This document shows positions 56,116-60,313 of a DNA stretch of 60,313 bases, in pieces. Location: positions 26,769 to 87,081 of the forward strand of contig NZ_JADWYU010000139.1 of assembly GCF_016786325.1 (NCBI RefSeq). Reading direction: 5' to 3'. The position numbers and the translations under genes were made by a program. The notes under the pieces were generated by a model. It had not been told where the DNA came from. It saw only the letters and a list, made by a program, of their open reading frames with translations, and did not search any database. Source of the stretch: Frankia nepalensis (GTDB taxonomy: Bacteria; Actinomycetota; Actinomycetes; Frankiales; Frankiaceae). Numbering within the stretch: the first letter of the stretch is position 1; every line of letters starts with the position of its first letter.

Positions 56116-56682
56116 ATGACGCGCAGGTTCAAGCTCCAGACCCAGGTCACGGTCGACGGGTACATGGGCGGGCCGAAGGGCGAGATGGACTGGATGACGT
56201 TCGGCTGGTCCGACGACCTCAAGGCCTACGCCGACGAGCTCGTGAAGCCGGTCGACTGCATCGTGCTGGGCCGCAGACTCGCCGAGGGCTTCATTCCCGC
56301 CTGGGAGTCCCGGCCCGAGGGTGAGGACGAGGCGACCATCGACTGGATGAACAACACGCCGCGGGTCGTGGTCAGCAAGACCCTCACCGCGTCGCCATGG
56401 AAGAACGCGACCATCGCCGGTGGCGACCTCGTCGAGACCGTGAACGAGCTCAAGTCGCGGCCCGGCGGCGATCTGATCGCCTACGGGGGCAGCGGGCTGG
56501 TAACCAGCCTGATCGCCGCGGACCTGCTCGACGAACTGCACCTGTTCGTCAACCCGGTCGCGATCGGGGCGGGCATCCCCGTGTTCCCCACCACCGGTGG
56601 CCATAAGCGGTTCGACGTCGTCGCGGCGCGGCCGTTCGAGTGCGGGATCACCGTCCTGCGCCTGGAGCCGAAGCGCTCCTGA
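56116..56682 (+). CDS. RibD C-terminal/dihydrofolate reductase-like protein, copy 1
   Basis: 188 residues from ATG 56116 after GGGAG. The fold motifs are FKLQTQVTVDGYMGGPKGEM (strand 1 and loop), CIVLGRRLAEGFIPAW, PRVVVSKTL, DLIAYGGSGLVTSLIAADLL and DELHLFVNPVAIGAGIPVF, which mark the DHFR/RibD_C family. These are NADPH-dependent reductases of largely unknown substrate in actinobacteria. A related gene follows 74 bp downstream. Confidence 0.9.
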   Translation: MTRRFKLQTQVTVDGYMGGPKGEMDWMTFGWSDDLKAYADELVKPVDCIVLGRRLAEGFIPAWESRPEGEDEATIDWMNNTPRVVVSKTLTASPWKNATIAGGDLVETVNELKSRPGGDLIAYGGSGLVTSLIAADLLDELHLFVNPVAIGAGIPVFPTTGGHKRFDVVAARPFECGITVLRLEPKRS

Positions 56683-56756
56683 ACCGGCACGACCAGCCCA
56701 AATCCGCGACCGGGCCGCCTCCACTGGCACAGCCCGATTTTACGAAGGAGAAGATC

Positions 56757-57299
56757 ATGGGAGTCATCAAGTCCGCGTTGTTCATCTCGCTCGACGGCGT
56801 CATCGAGGCGCCGGAGACCTGGCACTTCCCGTACTTCAACGACGAGATGGGCGCGGTCGTCGGCGAGCTGATGACCGAGAGCGACGCCACGCTGCTGGGT
56901 CGGCGCACCTACGAGGAGTTCGCCGCCTACTGGCCGAGCGCCGACCCCGACGACCCGACGACGACGGCGATGAACGGTGCCCGCAAGTACGTGGTGTCCG
57001 GCTCGCTCGCCGAGGCGGCCTGGGAGAACTCCGGGCTGGTCCAGGGCGACGTGCGCGCGGAGATCCTCAGGCTCAAGGAACGGCACGGCCAGCTCGGCAC
57101 CACCGGCAGCGCGACCCTCGTCCGCTGGCTGCTCGAGCAGGGTCTGGTCGACGAACTGCACCTGCTGGTACACCCACTCGTGGTCGGCAAGGGCAAGAAG
57201 CTGTTCGCCGACGGCGCCTCGGTGCCTCTCGCGCTGCGCTCCGCCACGCCGTTCACCACCGGCGTGGTCCACCTGGTCTACGGGCCCGCCGCCGAGTGA
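56757..57299 (+). CDS. RibD C-terminal/dihydrofolate reductase-like protein, copy 2
   Basis: 180 residues from ATG 56757, preceded by a strong GAAGGAG site in a locally AT-richer stretch. Motifs: KSALFISLDGVIEAPETWHF, LLGRRTYEEFAAYWPS, KYVVSGSLAEAAWENSG, LGTTGSATLVRWLLEQGLVD and ELHLLVHPLVVGKGKKLF. It belongs to the same family as the preceding gene but is clearly diverged, so the pair is an old tandem or a functional pair. It converges with the large regulator; the 196-bp gap to 57496 holds nothing recognisable. Confidence 0.9.
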   Translation: MGVIKSALFISLDGVIEAPETWHFPYFNDEMGAVVGELMTESDATLLGRRTYEEFAAYWPSADPDDPTTTAMNGARKYVVSGSLAEAAWENSGLVQGDVRAEILRLKERHGQLGTTGSATLVRWLLEQGLVDELHLLVHPLVVGKGKKLFADGASVPLALRSATPFTTGVVHLVYGPAAE

Positions 57300-57495
57300 C
57301 CCGCCCGCGTGGCGCCAGGTGTCGATGCCGGCGACGTTCGCCCGGCCAGCACGCGCCCGACCGCCGGCCTGATCGCCGAATGCCCGCGGAAATGGCTCGA
57401 CCGACAACCAGTCTCCTCGCCGTTTCCGCGAGCAACTGATGATCACCCGCCTCGCGCGCCGCTCCGAACCGGGGCGAACCATCACGGCTCCGGCG

Positions 57496-60249
57496 CTAGG
57501 TGTCCATGCCGGCCGTGACGCGGCCGTCGGCGAGGCCGTCGGCGAGGCCGTCGGCGAGGCCGAGGCCGGCGGCGCCCAGCTCGGCGCCGCGCGCCCGTTC
57601 CACGGCGAACCGGTCCTCCCCCAGGGCCGCGCGCGCCGCCGCGGTGGCCCGGGCGACGTCGGCCCGCTCGGTCGGGGTCGCCGGCAGCCCCGTCGACACG
57701 CGCAGCTCGGCGGCGGCTCCGAGCAGCCGGGCCGCCCGGACGGCCGCGCCCGCCGCCGCCTCGACGGCGGCGACGCCCTCCAGCGCGCCCGCGAGGTCGC
57801 GGGGGGCGTCGAGCGCCCGCGCGACGACGACCGCCTCGGCGTGCGCGGCCCGGGCGGCGGCCAGGTCGCCCCGCAGCTCGGCCACGTGGCCCTGCTCGAC
57901 GAGCAGGAGCGGCAGCTGCATCGCCGGGCGTTCCGGCGTGCCGTGGCGACGGGACTCGGCGACCAGCTCGGCCAGGGCCGTCTCCGCCTCGTCGAGGCGC
58001 CCCGCGTGCCGCGCGGACATGGCGAGCCCCATCCGGGCGAACGTCGTGCCCAGCTGGAAGTCCTGCTCGGCGGCGAGACGCAGGGCCTGCTCGCAGTGCC
58101 GCCGGGCGGCGTCGTGCTCCCCGCGCTGCAGCAGGAACCAGCCAAGCCATGCCAGGCGCACGCAGGCGTCCGGCCACAGGCTCAGCTCGACCGCCAGTTC
58201 CAGACCCTCGCGCTGCAGCCGCGTCGCCCGCTCGTAGTCACCGATCAGCTCGGCGTGCCCGCCCAGCCATTCGGTCGCCTGGAGGAGGCCCCAGTGGTCC
58301 CCGACGGCCCGGAACAGCTCGGCCGAGCGCCCGGCGGCGCGTGCCACGCCCGCGTGGTCGCCATGGGTGTGCGCGATCTTGGCGAGGGTGGCCAGCGCCG
58401 CGGCCTGCCCCCACTGGTCCCCGGACTGTTCGCAGGTCCGCAGCGCCCGCGTGACCAGCTCGGTGCTGGCGGGGACGTCGCCGTGCTCCAGCTCGGCGTA
58501 GCCGAGGAACCACTCGGCCCGCGCGCGCCGCGCTGGATCGTCGATGTCGTCGAACACCCGCGCCGCGGCCCGGGTGATCTCCTCCCCGCCGGCATGGGCA
58601 TCCCGCAGCAGCGCGAAGCCGGCGTGCCAGGCCGCCACCTGGGCGCGCAGCGAGGCGAGGCCCTCCGCGCCCCGACCGGCGGCGCCGACGACGGCCCCGG
58701 TGGCCGCGAACCAGCGGGTGGCCTCCGCCAGCCGGCCGCGCAGGAACCAGTACCAGGCCAGCGCGTCCGCGAGCCGCAGCGCGCCGGCGGCCGAGCCGCG
58801 GCGCACCTCGTGGTCGAGCGCGCCCCGGAGGTTGGCGGCCTCGGTGTCGAGGACGCGCAGCCACCGCCGCTGGTCGGGGCCGCGCAGCGCGGGCGCGGCC
58901 CGGCGGGCGAGCCGGGCGTAGCAGGCGGCGTGGCGGCGGCGCGTCCGCTCCAGCTCACCGGCGTCGCGCAGCCGGTCGACGCAGTAGGCGGCGACCGACT
59001 CCAGCAGGCGGTACCGGGGCTCGTCGCCCGGGCGCTCGTCCAGCACGACAAGCGAGCGGTCGACCAGGCGGCCCAGCAGGTCGAGCACGTCGGGCTCGTC
59101 GACGCCGTCCCCCGCGCAGACCGCTTCGGCCGCTTCCAGGGTCGCGCCGTCGTGGTGGACGGCGAGCCGCCGCAGCACCGCCCGCTCGGCCTCGGGCAGC
59201 AGGTCCCAGCTCCAGTCGATCATGGCGAGCAGGGTCCGCTGGCGCGGTGGGGCGCCCCGGTAGCCGGTCGCCAGCAGCCGGAACCGGTCGTCGAGCCGGG
59301 CGACCAGCCCGTCGACTCCAAGCGTGCGCACCCGGGTCGCGGCCAGCTCCAGGGCGAGCGGTATGCCGTCGAGCCGCCGGCACAGCAGCGCGACCGCCGG
59401 CGCGGTCCGCGCGTCCAGCCGGAAGCCCGGGGCGGCGGCCGTCGCCCGGGCCGTGAACAGGCGGACGGACGCGTATCCGGCGATGTCGGCGGGGTCGGCC
59501 TCGGGCGCGCGGCCCGCGGTCGCGGGCCGGCCGGCCGCGGCGAGGCCGGCAGGGACCGAGCCGGCGGGAACCGAGCCGACAGGACCGGCAGGGGCCGCGG
59601 GCGCGCGCGGCGCCGGCGGGACGTCGAGCGGAGGGACGGACCAGACGACCTCACCGGCCAGCCCCAGCGGCTCCCGGCTGGTCGCGAGGATCCGCGGGCC
59701 GGGCGCCGCCTTCAGCAGCCGCTCGGCGAACGCGGCGACCTCGTCGATGACGTGCTCGCAGTTGTCCAGGACGAGCAGCGCGCGCCGGTCGCGCAGCGCG
59801 CCGGCGAGCCGGTCCGTAGCCGTCGCCGGCCGGCCGGCCGCGGCCGTCTCCCGGATGTCCAGGGCCGTCAGGGCGAGCTCGGCCAGGTCGTCCACCGGCT
59901 CCGGCCCGGCGATCGCGCCACCGAGGCCGGCCGCGCCGAGCGGACCGCCGCCGCTCCCCCGCCCGCGCGGGTCGAAGCCGCCGAGCTCGACGAGCCACGC
60001 GCCGTGGGCGAACTCGCCGACGAGCTGACGGGCGGTCTCCAGCGCCAGGCTGGTCTTGCCGACGCCGCCGGAACCGACGAGGGTCACCAGCCGCGACGTC
60101 GTCACCAGCGCCCGCAGGTCACCGACCGCCGCCGACCGCCCGATGAGCTCGGTGAGCGCCGCGGGCAGGTTCGACGCCGGCCGTTCGGCGAGGTCGGGCA
60201 TGTGCGCCGCGGGGGCCGCCCGCCCCGCTGGCCCCCGCCGGGAGGACAA
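57496..60249 (-). CDS. AfsR-like NB-ARC/TPR regulatory ATPase, possibly incomplete at the window edge
   Basis: At least 917 residues. NPALT-type lead-in (SNLPAALTELIGRSAAVGDL), P-loop LVTLVGSGGVGKTSLALE, ALLVLDNCEHVIDEVAAFAE (Walker B), ILATSREPLGLAGEVVWSVP, LCRRLDGIPLALELAATRVR (GLPL-like), LDDRFRLLATGYRGAPPRQR, then TPR-like helical repeats to the C-terminus. In most relatives a SARP/BTAD or cyclase domain precedes this region. Here the TTG at 60249 is the first start, but the frame stays open without a stop to 60313, so an N-terminal DNA-binding domain may lie outside the window. ATG 60201 is another possible start. The tail contains a 12-bp DNA repeat. Confidence 0.88.
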   Translation of the reverse strand: MSSRRGPAGRAAPAAHMPDLAERPASNLPAALTELIGRSAAVGDLRALVTTSRLVTLVGSGGVGKTSLALETARQLVGEFAHGAWLVELGGFDPRGRGSGGGPLGAAGLGGAIAGPEPVDDLAELALTALDIRETAAAGRPATATDRLAGALRDRRALLVLDNCEHVIDEVAAFAERLLKAAPGPRILATSREPLGLAGEVVWSVPPLDVPPAPRAPAAPAGPVGSVPAGSVPAGLAAAGRPATAGRAPEADPADIAGYASVRLFTARATAAAPGFRLDARTAPAVALLCRRLDGIPLALELAATRVRTLGVDGLVARLDDRFRLLATGYRGAPPRQRTLLAMIDWSWDLLPEAERAVLRRLAVHHDGATLEAAEAVCAGDGVDEPDVLDLLGRLVDRSLVVLDERPGDEPRYRLLESVAAYCVDRLRDAGELERTRRRHAACYARLARRAAPALRGPDQRRWLRVLDTEAANLRGALDHEVRRGSAAGALRLADALAWYWFLRGRLAEATRWFAATGAVVGAAGRGAEGLASLRAQVAAWHAGFALLRDAHAGGEEITRAAARVFDDIDDPARRARAEWFLGYAELEHGDVPASTELVTRALRTCEQSGDQWGQAAALATLAKIAHTHGDHAGVARAAGRSAELFRAVGDHWGLLQATEWLGGHAELIGDYERATRLQREGLELAVELSLWPDACVRLAWLGWFLLQRGEHDAARRHCEQALRLAAEQDFQLGTTFARMGLAMSARHAGRLDEAETALAELVAESRRHGTPERPAMQLPLLLVEQGHVAELRGDLAAARAAHAEAVVVARALDAPRDLAGALEGVAAVEAAAGAAVRAARLLGAAAELRVSTGLPATPTERADVARATAAARAALGEDRFAVERARGAELGAAGLGLADGLADGLADGRVTAGMDT
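57526..57561. repeat. 12-bp perfect tandem repeat, three copies
   Basis: GTCGGCGAGGCC occurs three times without change at 57526-57561, inside the C-terminal coding end of the AfsR-like regulator. It encodes a repeated Gly-Leu-Ala-Asp. Copy-number change would keep the frame. Confidence 0.85.
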
Positions 60250-60313
60250 GGCCCGCCCCGCGGCCCCGGTGCGGGCCGGGCGGGGCCGCCGAGGGCGCCG
60301 AGCGCGCGCTCGG

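Overview
The window is very GC-rich DNA with frequent GTG and TTG starts. It carries actinobacterial gene families: PknB-like kinases, kinase/WD40 fusions, SARP and large LuxR regulators, and a lysine 6-aminotransferase pair. The overall style (several WD40 kinases, long Ala/Pro-rich linkers, actinobacterial DnaE) suggests a member of the Frankiaceae such as Frankia or Pseudofrankia. That assignment rests on gene content, not on a database match.

Layout. 1-280: a 142-bp tandem duplication. 0.4-6.2 kb: crotonase-fold enoyl-CoA isomerase/hydratase, TetR regulator, small membrane protein, exported type II cholesterol oxidase with promoter and terminator, and a DUF445 membrane protein preceded by a mini-ORF. 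6.2-9.1 kb: structured leader and DEAD-box RNA helicase, whose 3' end runs into a truncated Ser/Thr kinase on the other strand. 9.4-13.4 kb: large LuxR-type ATPase regulator, a small unknown protein and a short SARP/BTAD regulator. 13.4-18.1 kb (minus): DNA polymerase III alpha and an alpha/beta hydrolase. 18.3-20.2 kb: three small proteins, two of them Cys-motif proteins, and a neutral zinc metallopeptidase. 20.4-24.3 kb (minus): ftsH-recQ operon.

24.6-35.9 kb: three paralogous eight-repeat WD40 proteins, one without and two with a kinase domain. A copper operon (CopZ, an exported His-rich protein, CopA ATPase) lies between them behind two CsoR-like palindromes. 36-39.3 kb (minus): lat (lysine 6-aminotransferase) then pcd (piperideine-6-carboxylate dehydrogenase), which convert lysine to alpha-aminoadipate, separated by a long perfect hairpin. 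39.7-43.8 kb (minus): two more membrane kinases. One appears frameshifted at a tetranucleotide repeat; the other carries an LppP/LprE-like extracellular domain.

44.3-50.0 kb: the least explained locus, a tightly coupled pair. It encodes a protein with two predicted winged-helix regions and a 1,614-residue ATPase. The ATPase has an ORC/Cdc6-like P-loop domain at the N-terminus, a HerA/FtsK-like P-loop domain at the C-terminus, and about 500 residues of repetitive Ala/Pro/Thr/Gly linker between them. Three palindromes lie in its divergent upstream region. This is my best candidate for an undescribed system. 50.0-54.0 kb (minus): NarL-type two-component pair, a four-helix membrane protein and a PAS-SpoIIE phosphatase. 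54.2-57.3 kb: a BBE-type flavin oxidoreductase behind a 19-bp palindrome, and two RibD/DHFR-like reductases. 57.5-60.3 kb (minus): an AfsR-like NB-ARC/TPR regulator whose frame is still open at the window edge.

Much of the window is signalling: five kinase genes or remnants, a two-component system, a SpoIIE phosphatase and three to four ATPase-type regulators. No tRNA, rRNA, CRISPR array or insertion sequence was seen.
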